A program made the translations under genes and the position numbers. The notes under the pieces were generated by a model, which worked only from the letters and a program-made list of their open reading frames with translations, made no database searches and was not told the DNA's origin. Below are positions 7,265 through 15,199 of a DNA stretch of 27,306 nt, one piece after another. Position 1 is the stretch's first letter, and each line of letters begins with the position of its first letter. Source of the DNA: JADFNO01 sp965369945 (GTDB taxonomy: Bacteria; Planctomycetota; Phycisphaerae; Phycisphaerales; SM1A02); the NCBI GenBank assembly GCA_965369945.1, contig CBDUST010000022.1:1-27306 (forward strand), read 5' to 3'.

Positions 7265-8724
7265 CCCGTGGCTCCCTCTGGTTGAAGTGCACGGCTGATG
7301 ATCTTCGCAAGCCGCGAGGTGATGTGGCGGCGCTGTCGGCCCCAGCGTGGGACCACTTCTTGTAGGCTTAGCTGAGTCGGATCTATGCCGGCTGGCCTGA
7401 GAATCTGCTCCGCCGCCGCCTGGTATACCCGTGCATCCTCCGCACGGAAGATCCATTTCCCGTCACGAGAAGTCAGATCATCATCCAGTGTCAGCCAGAT
7501 CCAGATAAGCCTCGCCTCCGTGTCGCGCTGCAGCTTCCATGCGAGCCAGTCGATGCGTGCGGCAAACTCGTCCAGATCAACCCACGCTTCGCCCGTCTGA
7601 GCATCAAGTCGGTAGTCCTCAAGTCCGAGGCCGAGCAGGATCGCGTCAGGTCTTGCTGCGACCCACTCAGTCGCCGCGTCGCAGTACTTCCGGGTAGTTC
7701 GGCAATTGAGCGGATAGTGCAGAGGCTGGAGGCCCGCCGCGTACATCGCACTGTAAAGAGACGGAATCAAGTCTGATTTGCGCCCATTCGGCTGCCAGAT
7801 ATCGTGAATTGGCACCACGACGGTTGATCCACTTCGGTGGGCTGCCGCAGCGGTCTTGGCAACGAGCAGTTCATGGCGAGCTCTGGCCTCGGGCGGCATG
7901 TTTCCTACAACCCTGAACGGTCTTGGTTCGGACTCGTGCAGGTCATGCACGAGCGTCCTGACCCCCAGCGCCATCGTCTCGTTGCCGCCAACGAACCACC
8001 GCTCGGATTGCCCCGTGTTGAAGCAGAACTCGATCGATAGCGGCTCGTCGGCTGCCGGCCGGTAGTCGCCGGCCACGCCATCCGGCTCCTTCGTGTAGAT
8101 ATAGATGAAGTACCCCTTGTTGTCGATGATACTCGGTGTGCCGAACTGACCGCCCGCGATGTCGAAAACATCACGGTCCCATTCTTTGCAGGTTCGATTG
8201 GCCCAATGCTCGTAGAACTTCTTATTCTGTATGTACAGATACCTGCCGCCTTCGCTCAGAAGCGAATGAATCCCTGACAGCAGTTCGTCGTATTCGGCTT
8301 CGGACTCGATGAACGTCAAGCCGCCCTTATTGATGACTAGGTCGAAGCGGCCGAACAGTTCGCAGCGCGTCTCCTGGCGCGTAAGAAAGTCCTGGAACGT
8401 GTCGTTGATCCACAGCAGATCAGGGTACGACGCATCGCATTGGCGGATGGCGACGGGACTGAGGTCCAGGCCGTAGATTTGTGAATCGCCGAGGAGATCC
8501 GGAGCGATCTTGGCGATGATGTCGTGCACTCGCGCCGCCACTTGGCCCTGTCCGCATCCGAGATCAAGACACCTCAAGGGGTGATCGATCTTCAGGTGCT
8601 TAGTAAACAGCGTATCCAATGCCTCGAACGTCGAGCGGTGCGTGAAGTGCCGGGGATCCGCCGCGTAGGTCGCGTCGTAGCCGGTCGAGCTAGACCGGTG
8701 GTTCGGGTTCTCGTAGATGATCAT
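7261..8724 (-). CDS. Class I SAM methyltransferase fused to a degenerate SGNH-like domain
   Basis: Residues about 45-170 are a class I methyltransferase: LDLGCGQG (53-60, SAM motif I), IYGLDLSP (83-90, acidic strand), FDLVINKGGLTFIE (127-140). A linker with several beta strands (about 195-275) follows. Residues about 298-480 run parallel to the SGNH protein encoded next (VVVPIHDIW against VLLIGDSIR, PDAILLGLGLEDY against PDIVHINAGLHDL, RRHITSRLAKIISRAL against DGVHLAHTGSALLGRI). In that alignment the GDS serine and the Asp of DxxH are missing while the His is kept, so the domain is probably not a working hydrolase. A -10-like TACGAT (8732-8737, minus strand) ends 7 nt before the ATG at 8724. 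It is translationally coupled (ATGA) to the SGNH gene. The fusion suggests a regulatory or substrate-presenting role. Confidence 0.75.
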   Translation of the reverse strand: MIIYENPNHRSSSTGYDATYAADPRHFTHRSTFEALDTLFTKHLKIDHPLRCLDLGCGQGQVAARVHDIIAKIAPDLLGDSQIYGLDLSPVAIRQCDASYPDLLWINDTFQDFLTRQETRCELFGRFDLVINKGGLTFIESEAEYDELLSGIHSLLSEGGRYLYIQNKKFYEHWANRTCKEWDRDVFDIAGGQFGTPSIIDNKGYFIYIYTKEPDGVAGDYRPAADEPLSIEFCFNTGQSERWFVGGNETMALGVRTLVHDLHESEPRPFRVVGNMPPEARARHELLVAKTAAAAHRSGSTVVVPIHDIWQPNGRKSDLIPSLYSAMYAAGLQPLHYPLNCRTTRKYCDAATEWVAARPDAILLGLGLEDYRLDAQTGEAWVDLDEFAARIDWLAWKLQRDTEARLIWIWLTLDDDLTSRDGKWIFRAEDARVYQAAAEQILRPAGIDPTQLSLQEVVPRWGRQRRHITSRLAKIISRALQPEGATG

Positions 8725-8731
8725 ATCGCGG

Positions 8732-8737
8732 ATCGTA
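8732..8737 (-). promoter_or_regulatory. Candidate -10 element (TACGAT)
   Basis: On the minus strand TACGAT ends 7 nt before the ATG at 8724, so initiation would fall at or next to the start codon. There is no Shine-Dalgarno sequence and no clear -35. It is one of four similarly placed hexamers in the window, and the weakest match. Confidence 0.25.
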
Positions 8738-8788
8738 CCCTATTCTGAGGCAAAGCGTGCAGCACCTCATCGATGCACAGGTGATGAC

Positions 8789-9484
8789 CTATTGGCTGGC
8801 TCCGGCACGGCGCGTCTCGAGAATATATGTGTTCCGAACAAACCGGTATTCGCCAAGCTCGACGTTGCACGCTTTACGAAATGGCAATAGGAAGCTCGTG
8901 ATGTCGTGATGATACTTGCCGCCGGTGAAATCGACCGCATCAGTGAGCCTGGGTGCGCGGTTATACGGCAGGCGCACCGTGAGCGGGTTTGAGTAGCTGC
9001 CGAACATCTCGGGGTTTGAGTAAAAGATCGATACGAATCGCCCCGAAGGTCTCAGCGCACGATGCCACATTTCGATCACGGCGATGGTCGCGCCGCGATC
9101 CATCGAGTGTTGGTTGTAGAGCCCCGGCCCCCGCGCGAATATCAGATCGAACGTTCCATCAGGCCACGGCAACGAGCTCTCCGCATCACCAACGACGAAC
9201 TGCTCCACATCGTTCGGCACCAATTCCTTCGCTTTGTCGATCGCCCCGGCGGAGATATCGATCCCATGAAGGCTCAAAGCAGGATTGACGGTCTTGATGC
9301 CGGCCGCCCAGATGCCGTCGCCGCAACACAGATCAAGCACGCGGCCGGTCTTGGGCAATTTCGGCAGATAGATTTCCAGCCACTGCTGAACTTGCTCGGG
9401 CGTGTACTCAAAGCCACGATCAGCATAGAAGGCGTCGGTGGCCTGGCGGGCTTCCTGAGCGGTTTGGTATATCTCGTTGGGCAT
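8789..9484 (-). CDS. Class I SAM-dependent methyltransferase
   Basis: The 231-residue protein has a complete class I layout: VLDLCCGDGIWA (49-60, SAM motif I), LHGIDISAG (72-80, ribose-binding acidic strand), FVVGDAESSLPWPDGTFDLIFARGP (96-120), then FVSIFYSNPEMFGSY. It transfers a methyl group to an unidentified small molecule or sugar. The ATG at 9484 is favoured because the alternative ATG at 9544 overlaps a -10-like TATTAT (9543-9548, minus strand) and would add a Pro/Arg-rich segment without family features; neither has a good Shine-Dalgarno. It ends 64 bp before the next minus-strand gene and is divergent from the wbpB-like operon. Substrate unknown. Confidence 0.8.
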   Translation of the reverse strand: MPNEIYQTAQEARQATDAFYADRGFEYTPEQVQQWLEIYLPKLPKTGRVLDLCCGDGIWAAGIKTVNPALSLHGIDISAGAIDKAKELVPNDVEQFVVGDAESSLPWPDGTFDLIFARGPGLYNQHSMDRGATIAVIEMWHRALRPSGRFVSIFYSNPEMFGSYSNPLTVRLPYNRAPRLTDAVDFTGGKYHHDITSFLLPFRKACNVELGEYRFVRNTYILETRRAGASQ

Positions 9485-9542
9485 AGCTGGCTGGGGCGAT
9501 GGAACGAGGGTCTTCCTCGGTGAACGAATCCGGATTGGAAAC

Positions 9543-9548
9543 ATAATA
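9543..9548 (-). promoter_or_regulatory. Candidate -10 element (TATTAT) for the methyltransferase at 8789-9484
   Basis: TATTAT reads on the minus strand at 9548-9543, close to the consensus TATAAT. Initiation near 9536 would give a leader of about 52 nt before the ATG at 9484. No convincing -35 lies 17 nt upstream. Confidence 0.3.
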
Positions 9549-9585
9549 CTGTGCTTGGGCGATCGGCATTGTCACGGGTCGATAG

Positions 9586-9614
9586 TTGACCGGCCGGGCG
9601 GCGACTGCTAGCGT
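9586..9614 (+). promoter_or_regulatory. Candidate sigma70-type promoter for the wbpB operon (TTGACC-N17-TAGCGT)
   Basis: TTGACC (9586-9591) and TAGCGT (9609-9614) are separated by exactly 17 bp in the divergent intergenic region. Transcription would start near 9621, leaving a leader of about 88 nt before the GTG at 9709. The leader contains a hairpin at 9655-9674. Predicted by eye from consensus. Confidence 0.4.
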
Positions 9615-9654
9615 CTGCCCCAACGTGCAACAGGGGTCGGATCGTCCAGCCCTT

Positions 9655-9674
9655 GATGCCCTTTTGGGGGCATC
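9655..9674 (+). promoter_or_regulatory. Hairpin in the leader of the wbpB-like gene
   Basis: GATGCCC (9655-9661) pairs perfectly with GGGCATC (9668-9674) across a 6-nt loop, 34 nt before the start codon. TCTTTT occurs shortly after (9680-9685), so it may be an attenuator-like or incidental structure. It leaves the Shine-Dalgarno sequence at 9698-9701 free. Confidence 0.3.
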
Positions 9675-9708
9675 CAAGCCTCTTTTGACTACTAAACGGA
9701 GCGACCGC

Positions 9709-10782
9709 GTGGCATCAGATGCGCAAATCGCTGTGCTCGGCTGCGGGGCGTGGGGGGCGAATATCGTCCGCACTGCCGATGCGCTTGGCAGCCTACAAGC
9801 GGTGGTCGATCCAACGCCTGCCGGTCGAGCCAAAGCGGCCCAAATCGCACCGGAGGTGAACGTCTACGACTCCATCGAGCCGGTCCTGGCTGACCGGGCT
9901 ATCAATGGTGTCATGATCGCCACGCCGGCGGAGACACATTATGCCCTCGCGCTCAAGGCGATCGACGCAGGTAAGGATGTCTTCGTTGAGAAACCCTTGA
10001 CCATCGATGTAGACGACGCGCGCGATTTGGTTACGCGTGCCGATGGGGCCGATCGAATCCTCATGGTCGGGCACCTATTGGAATACCACCCCGCGATTCT
10101 CAAGCTTCACGAACTCATTCAGGCCGACGAACTGGGCAAGATCAATTACGTAACGTCCAATCGGCTGAACCTCGGCAAGATTCGGACGGAGGAAAACGCG
10201 CTGTGGTCCTTTGCACCGCACGATATTTCCGTCATCCTCAGGCTCGTCGGCGCGATGCCGTTTCAGATCGTCGCCACTGGCGGATCGTACGTACAGGCGA
10301 ACATCGCCGACGTAACCGTTACTCAGTTGCTCTTCGATAACGGCGTCCGATCGCATATTTTCGTTTCATGGCTTCATCCGTTCAAAGAGCAACGGCTGGT
10401 CGTCATCGGCTCGAAAAAGATGGCCAGCTTCGATGATGTGGCCAAGAAGCTCGTGCTCTACGATCAGCGAGTGGATTGGGAGGCGGGCCAACCGGTGCCT
10501 GTTCGCGGCGAGGGTGTCGAAGTTCAATACCCTCTCGACGAGCCGCTCATGCAGGAGGTCCAACACTTCCTTCATTGCATCAATACCCGGCAGCGCCCAA
10601 GAACGGATGGGCAAAACGGCTTGCGCGTCTTACAGATTCTGCATGCGGCGCAGCGCTCATTGGCCACCAACGGCCATCCGGTGACGCTGGCTTTGGACGC
10701 GCAGCCTAGCTTAGCGCGTCGTGATGCTGAATCAGATGCACCGACCATCACCACAGTTTCTCAGCCGCATGTCTCAGTTTGA
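9709..10782 (+). CDS. wbpB: Gfo/Idh/MocA oxidoreductase, probable UDP-GlcNAc 3-dehydrogenase of WbpB/WlbA type
   Basis: The 357-residue protein has the Rossmann loop GCGAWG (11-16), the family EKP motif (94-96, VFVEKPL) and the block LGKIRTEENALWSFAPHDIS (155-174), which I associate with WbpB/WlbA-like enzymes. These oxidise C3 of UDP-N-acetylglucosaminuronic acid to the 3-keto sugar using NAD. The start is GTG 9709: GGAG (9698-9701) stands 7 nt before it and the protein then begins just ahead of the Rossmann strand; the frame is open back to a TTG at 9586, but that would place the start inside the candidate promoter. The gene overlaps the acetyltransferase start and is followed by the aminotransferase, the order expected for this pathway. 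The C-terminal 25 residues are variable and rich in Ser/Thr/Asp. Confidence 0.87.
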   Translation: MASDAQIAVLGCGAWGANIVRTADALGSLQAVVDPTPAGRAKAAQIAPEVNVYDSIEPVLADRAINGVMIATPAETHYALALKAIDAGKDVFVEKPLTIDVDDARDLVTRADGADRILMVGHLLEYHPAILKLHELIQADELGKINYVTSNRLNLGKIRTEENALWSFAPHDISVILRLVGAMPFQIVATGGSYVQANIADVTVTQLLFDNGVRSHIFVSWLHPFKEQRLVVIGSKKMASFDDVAKKLVLYDQRVDWEAGQPVPVRGEGVEVQYPLDEPLMQEVQHFLHCINTRQRPRTDGQNGLRVLQILHAAQRSLATNGHPVTLALDAQPSLARRDAESDAPTITTVSQPHVSV

Positions 10783-11389
10783 CACGGCCAAGCATCCGGA
10801 CGTGCAGGTACACGGATCGGCCTACGTCGATGAACCGTGCGAGATCGGTGCGGGCACGAAGATTTGGCATTTTTCTCACATCATGGCCCAAGCCACGTTG
10901 GGGAAGAACTGCAATATCGGCCAAAATGTTGTTATCTCGCCGGATGTTGTGATTGGCGACAACGTCAAGGTGCAAAACAACGTGTCGATCTACACCGGCG
11001 TGACGCTCGAAGATGATGTTTTCTGTGGACCGTCGATGGTGTTTACCAACGTTATTAATCCGCGTAGCGAGATCGTGCGTCGCGGCAAATATCAACGCAT
11101 ATTAGTACGTCGCGGTGCGAGCCTGGGTGCGAACTGCACGATCGTCTGCCCGGCGCGGATCGGACGATTCGCCTTTGTCGGGGCCGGTGCGGTCGTCGCC
11201 AAGGATGTTCCGGACTATGCTCTAGTCGTCGGTGTCCCAGCCAGGCGCGTCGGGTGGGTGTGCCGCTGTGGGGACCGCCTGCCATCTACTCAAGATGAGC
11301 GCATCGTTTGCACGTCGTGTGGCAACGAATACGCGCTCCAAGACGCATCCATCAGCCCGCTCAAGGAGACGCAGAGCGATGACAACTGA
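10769..11389 (+). CDS. wbpD: Hexapeptide-repeat N-acetyltransferase of WbpD/WlbB type
   Basis: The 206-residue protein is a left-handed beta-helix acyltransferase, with repeating turns such as IGAGTKIWHFSHI, LGKNCNIGQNVVISPDVVIGDNVKVQNNVSIYTG and LGANCTIVCPARIGRFAFVGAGAVV. The MVFTNVINPRSEI segment is typical of WbpD-like enzymes, which acetylate the 3-amino group of UDP-2-acetamido-3-amino-glucuronic acid with acetyl-CoA. Four cysteines near the C terminus (WVCRCGD and VCTSCGNEY) look like a small zinc ribbon. The ATG at 10769 is chosen by family length; other starts (GTG 10721, ATG 10724, ATG 10736) lie inside the preceding gene, and none has a clear Shine-Dalgarno. It overlaps the upstream gene by 14 nt and the downstream one by 11 nt. 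Confidence 0.87.
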   Translation: MSQFDTAKHPDVQVHGSAYVDEPCEIGAGTKIWHFSHIMAQATLGKNCNIGQNVVISPDVVIGDNVKVQNNVSIYTGVTLEDDVFCGPSMVFTNVINPRSEIVRRGKYQRILVRRGASLGANCTIVCPARIGRFAFVGAGAVVAKDVPDYALVVGVPARRVGWVCRCGDRLPSTQDERIVCTSCGNEYALQDASISPLKETQSDDN

Positions 11390-12575
11390 AGTAACGGTCC
11401 CGCTGTTGGACCTGCGCGCTCAATACGCCACGATCAAAGGTCAGATCGAAAAGGCGATCCAAGGCGTGCTCGAAACGCAGCGATTCATCATGGGGCCGGA
11501 AGTAAGCAGCCTCGAAGAGGAGATCGCTTCGTATTGCGGCGCTCGTTTTGCGATCGGCTGCGCTTCGGGATCGGATGCCGTGCTGCTGGCGATGATGGCG
11601 CTGGACATCGGTCCGGGTGATGAAGTGATCTGCCCGACGTACACGTTCTTCGCCACCGCCGGTTCGATTGCTCGGCTCGGTGCGATTCCTGTCTTCGCTG
11701 ACATCGACCCGGAAACGTACAACGTCGATCTTGAATCAGTTCGCCAGGCAGCATCGCGCTGCAAAAGGCTCAAAGCGATCATGCCCGTGCACCTCTATGG
11801 GCAAACCGTGGATATGAGCGCGTACTTGGCGCTGGGTGAGGAGCTTGGCGTGCCGATCGTCGAAGATGCAGCTCAAGCGATCGGGAGTCGTGACAGCGAC
11901 GGCAAGCTTGCCGGTTCGCGCGGAGTGATCGGTTGCTTCAGTTTCTTCCCATCCAAGAATATTGGCGCTTACGGAGATGCGGGGATCCTCACGACCAACG
12001 ACGCCGACCTCGCCGAGCGACTCAGCATACTTCGTTTGCACGGCTCAAAGCCGAAGTATTATCACAAGATGATCGGCATGAACTCACGATTGGATGCGCT
12101 TCAAGCGGCAATCTTGCGCGTCAAGCTGCGACATCTCGAAGCATGGCATGAAGGCCGGCGTGAAAATGCCGAGACGTACGATGGTGCTTTTGCCGCGGCC
12201 GGCGCTGCGACTTCAGCGGTTCCGCTGACCGCAGGCGGATTTCCATTGCGAACACCTCAGCCGACGTCGGGCGAGGCTACGCATATCTACAACCAGTACG
12301 TGATTCGAGTCCCCAGTTCTGTGCGTGACGCATTGCGCCAACACTTGCAGGAGCAGCGCGTTGGCACGGAGATCTACTACCCGGTGCCCTTGCACATGCA
12401 GGAGTGTTTTTCCAAGTTGGGTCTTGCTGAGGGCGACCTGCCGGGGTCTGAGTCGGCTGCGGCCCAAACGCTTGCCCTGCCGATCTATCCTGAATTGACC
12501 GACCAGCAGCTTGCTCATGTGACCGACACGGTCATTGCCTTCGTCGGCGAGCATGCCTGCGCCGCAACCGCCTGA
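11379..12575 (+). CDS. wbpE: DegT/DnrJ/EryC1/StrS aminotransferase, WbpE/WlbC-like
   Basis: The 398-residue PLP enzyme has VPLLDLRAQY at the N terminus, ASGSDAVLLA (62-71, phosphate-binding region), PVHLYGQ (136-142), VEDAAQAIGS (161-170, Asp163 to the pyridine nitrogen) and SFFPSKNIGAYGDAG (188-202) with Lys193 as the probable Schiff-base lysine. In the pathway it would aminate the 3-keto sugar made by the WbpB-like enzyme. The ATG at 11379 has AAGGAG (11363-11368) 10 nt upstream and overlaps the acetyltransferase stop; the frame is open upstream, but only within the neighbour. Length and motifs are normal for the family. Assignment to this pathway rests mainly on the adjacent wbpB- and wbpD-like genes. 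Confidence 0.9.
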   Translation: MTTEVTVPLLDLRAQYATIKGQIEKAIQGVLETQRFIMGPEVSSLEEEIASYCGARFAIGCASGSDAVLLAMMALDIGPGDEVICPTYTFFATAGSIARLGAIPVFADIDPETYNVDLESVRQAASRCKRLKAIMPVHLYGQTVDMSAYLALGEELGVPIVEDAAQAIGSRDSDGKLAGSRGVIGCFSFFPSKNIGAYGDAGILTTNDADLAERLSILRLHGSKPKYYHKMIGMNSRLDALQAAILRVKLRHLEAWHEGRRENAETYDGAFAAAGAATSAVPLTAGGFPLRTPQPTSGEATHIYNQYVIRVPSSVRDALRQHLQEQRVGTEIYYPVPLHMQECFSKLGLAEGDLPGSESAAAQTLALPIYPELTDQQLAHVTDTVIAFVGEHACAATA

Positions 12576-12610
12576 TTGAGGTCGCTGGGTCCAGTTTCAC
12601 GTGACGTCGG

Positions 12611-12616
12611 TACACT
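12611..12616 (+). promoter_or_regulatory. Candidate -10 element (TACACT) upstream of the first glycosyltransferase
   Basis: TACACT followed by GCAC lies in the 97-bp gap after the aminotransferase gene. The same TA(T/C)ACTGCA string occurs at the candidate promoters at 525 and 16051 (minus). Initiation would fall about 50 nt before the TTG at 12673. No -35 is recognised. Confidence 0.25.
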
Positions 12617-12672
12617 GCACGGGCCTAGCGGTTGGGTCACAGCGATCCGCCCGCCGGCAGCGAGGAATCGCG

Positions 12673-13869
12673 TTGAGAGTCTTGCACGTCAACGATTACC
12701 GCTCATCGGGAGGATGCGAAGTCGTCATCGAAATGACGATGACGCTATTGCAATCACGCGGAATTGAAGTGGACCTCTTTACTGAGGATGACGTCGAGGG
12801 TCATCGTCGAACGCCTATGAGCTACATCGAATCGAGCGTCTGTAAGAAAGCGCTTGCGGAGCGATTGGCTACGTACCAACCGGATGTTGTTCATCTGCAC
12901 AACTTCTATCACACGTTGTCGCCGGGCATTCTTGCGGTGTTGGATTCGTATCGCAAGCAGCACTCAGTTCGAGTAATAATGACGGCGCACGATCACCACC
13001 TCCTGTGTCCGAACTCGGGAATGTGCCATTATCGCAGGGGTCGTATGAAGCCGGCCGATGCGTCGCGCTTAGCAAGTCTCGCGTACCTCTTGACCCGCCG
13101 ATGGGACGATCGGTCGATCGCACATTCGTTTTTGAAAGTGCTTCAGCACATTTGGAATTACCGCATTCACAAACGCCGGGGCGTCATCGACTGTGTTGTG
13201 TGTCCCAGTCGGTATCTCAAGAGCCTGTTCGACGGTCTTGGCATGCCCACGCGGCTACTTCCGCTTCCAGCGCCGTGCCCGACCAGTGCGCCGACGAAGC
13301 CCGATGGTCCGTTACGCATGGTTTTCGGTGGCCGTGTCGAGCCGGAGAAAGGGTTGGCGGAGTTTCTCGAATCGCTGCCCGAGTCATTTCCCGGCCGACT
13401 GACCGTCGTTGGCGAAGGGAGCGAGCTTGAGCGATGTCAGCGTATTTGCGCGGGGCGAGAAATCGACGGAATCGTCGAGTTCGTAGGTCTGAGACCGCAC
13501 GACGAGACGATGTCGATCATCGGTGCAAGTCACCTCCTTGTCCTTGGTTCGTTGTGCGCTGAGAATTATCCAATGAGCGTGCTTGAGGCGCTTGCGCTTG
13601 GGACGAATGTTCTTGTCTCCAACTTCGCCGGCACAAAAGAGATCGTCCAAACCAGCGGCGTCGGATTCATGTTCGATCCGTTTGCCCCCGGAAGTGTCGA
13701 ATCGAGTCTCGATGATGTCACAGCAAGTTTTGAACGTGGCGAGTTGAATCAGTTCGATGTCTCGGCGTTTCTGTCTGAGCGCAGTGAAGAGAGCTATCTT
13801 CAAGGAGTGCTGGACGTCTACAGCGGCGCGACAGCCTCGAACCCGAAGCAGCTTGAGCCTGCGGTGTGA
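12673..13869 (+). CDS. GT4-family glycosyltransferase
   Basis: The 398-residue GT-B enzyme begins with a Rossmann-like strand (RVLHVNDYRSSGGCEVVIEM), then VVHLHNFYHTLSPGIL and MTAHDHHLLCPNSGMC in the acceptor domain. The donor domain has VFGGRVEPEKGLAEFLESLP and ENYPMSVLE, an EX7E motif with Glu297 and Glu305. It would add a sugar, with retention, to the growing glycan on a lipid carrier. The TTG at 12673 is preferred: GAGGA (12662-12666) lies 6 nt upstream and the protein then starts directly at the first beta strand. The frame is open to a GTG at 12601, but the added residues resemble nothing. A 97-bp gap to the preceding gene holds a -10-like TACACT. Donor and acceptor cannot be read from sequence. 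Confidence 0.88.
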   Translation: MRVLHVNDYRSSGGCEVVIEMTMTLLQSRGIEVDLFTEDDVEGHRRTPMSYIESSVCKKALAERLATYQPDVVHLHNFYHTLSPGILAVLDSYRKQHSVRVIMTAHDHHLLCPNSGMCHYRRGRMKPADASRLASLAYLLTRRWDDRSIAHSFLKVLQHIWNYRIHKRRGVIDCVVCPSRYLKSLFDGLGMPTRLLPLPAPCPTSAPTKPDGPLRMVFGGRVEPEKGLAEFLESLPESFPGRLTVVGEGSELERCQRICAGREIDGIVEFVGLRPHDETMSIIGASHLLVLGSLCAENYPMSVLEALALGTNVLVSNFAGTKEIVQTSGVGFMFDPFAPGSVESSLDDVTASFERGELNQFDVSAFLSERSEESYLQGVLDVYSGATASNPKQLEPAV

Positions 13870-13880
13870 CTGATTGATCG

Positions 13881-15194
13881 ATGCGAATCCTGCTCGTAAC
13901 AGCGTACTTCCCGCCGCCCCAAAACGTCGCCTCCCTTCGCGCGCAGGCCTTTGCTCGCTACTGGTCCGAGGCCGGCGAGCAAGTGACGGTTTTGACGACG
14001 GGAAACAATGACGATCAGGCGGATCACGCGCGATCTGATGATGGGTACGAAGTTGTCCAAGTGAGCTACGACGTACCTCGATTGTACCGCGCACTGCGTC
14101 GGCGTGACCTTGATGCACAGGAACTTATTGCGAACAATGCCGGGGCAGCGGCGCTAACGATCCGAAAGCGCGGTGCGCTCGGTCGGCTCAAAGATCGCAG
14201 CGGAGTGTTCTCCGCCGTTCGGATGCCTGATCTGACTGATTATTGGGTGAAGCCGGCCCTCGCCTGGTGTCGCGATCAAGAACCGTGGGACGTTATCGTC
14301 AGTTCATCAGGGCCGTACACAGCTCACCTTGTCGGTCTTGAGTTGAAACGGATTGGTTTGGCGCGACGTTGGGTGACGGACTTTCGTGATTTGTGGGTGA
14401 ACAACCATCTGTACCCCGGGTTATTCCCGTTTACTTTGCGCGAGCGCCGATTGCAACAGCGGTGTCTGGCATGCGCTGACTTAGCGACGACCGTGAGCGA
14501 CGAATTGGCACAGACCTTGCGATCACATACGCAAACTGATGTGCAAGTCGTGTACAACGGCTTTGAGTCTGATGAACTCGATGGTTTGGGGCAGCAGAAA
14601 ATATTTCCGCGCGATGGAATCGTTCGTTTGGTTTATACGGGTACGTTGTACAAGGATGGGCAGGATCCGACGCCGCTCCTTCAGGCGATGCGACTTCTGA
14701 AGCAAGGCAAGCCTGACGTCGCCGCGCGATTTCGATTGGTGATCGTCGGTCGTGGACATGAAGTCTGGACAGGCCTTGCACGGCAGTACGATGTCGCAGA
14801 GTTTGTGGAAGCAGCCGATGCGGTTGACCGAGCCGATGCGCTTTGGATGCAGCGCGATGCCGATGCGCTGGTGCTCGTGGATTGGAACGATCCGACCGCA
14901 GGCGTACTCACCGGCAAGCTGTTTGAATATCTCGCCCTCGACGCCCCCGTTCTGGTCGTGGGAGGTCAGGATGGTTCAGCGATCGCGCGTATGGTGCAGC
15001 AATCACAACGCGGACTCCATCTTGGCACGGATCCGCAGCGCATCACCGAAGCGCTGACGAACCTGCTGACCGCACCAACGAAACTTAGCATGGAGCCGGA
15101 TCGCGACTTTCTCGCCACGCTGACCCGCCAGACCCAGTCGATGCGATTGCTTGAGATGGTTCGCCGACTCGCTACAGCACCGGTTCCCGTCTGA
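13881..15194 (+). CDS. GT4-like glycosyltransferase
   Basis: The 437-residue GT-B protein has MRILLVTAYFPPPQNVASLRA at the N terminus (a common start in WbuB/Cap-type enzymes), WDVIVSSSGPYTAHLVGLEL and DFRDLWVNN in the first domain, and LVYTGTLYKDGQDPTPLL, FRLVIVGRG and TAGVLTGKLFEYLALDAPVLVVGG in the second. The last block occupies the place of the EX7E motif in GT4 proteins. It starts 11 nt after the first glycosyltransferase stop and is probably co-transcribed with it. The stop is 5 nt from the stop of the convergent metallohydrolase gene. The ATG at 13881 begins exactly at the first strand; no strong Shine-Dalgarno is visible. Confidence 0.87.
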   Translation: MRILLVTAYFPPPQNVASLRAQAFARYWSEAGEQVTVLTTGNNDDQADHARSDDGYEVVQVSYDVPRLYRALRRRDLDAQELIANNAGAAALTIRKRGALGRLKDRSGVFSAVRMPDLTDYWVKPALAWCRDQEPWDVIVSSSGPYTAHLVGLELKRIGLARRWVTDFRDLWVNNHLYPGLFPFTLRERRLQQRCLACADLATTVSDELAQTLRSHTQTDVQVVYNGFESDELDGLGQQKIFPRDGIVRLVYTGTLYKDGQDPTPLLQAMRLLKQGKPDVAARFRLVIVGRGHEVWTGLARQYDVAEFVEAADAVDRADALWMQRDADALVLVDWNDPTAGVLTGKLFEYLALDAPVLVVGGQDGSAIARMVQQSQRGLHLGTDPQRITEALTNLLTAPTKLSMEPDRDFLATLTRQTQSMRLLEMVRRLATAPVPV

Positions 15195-15199
15195 TGGCA

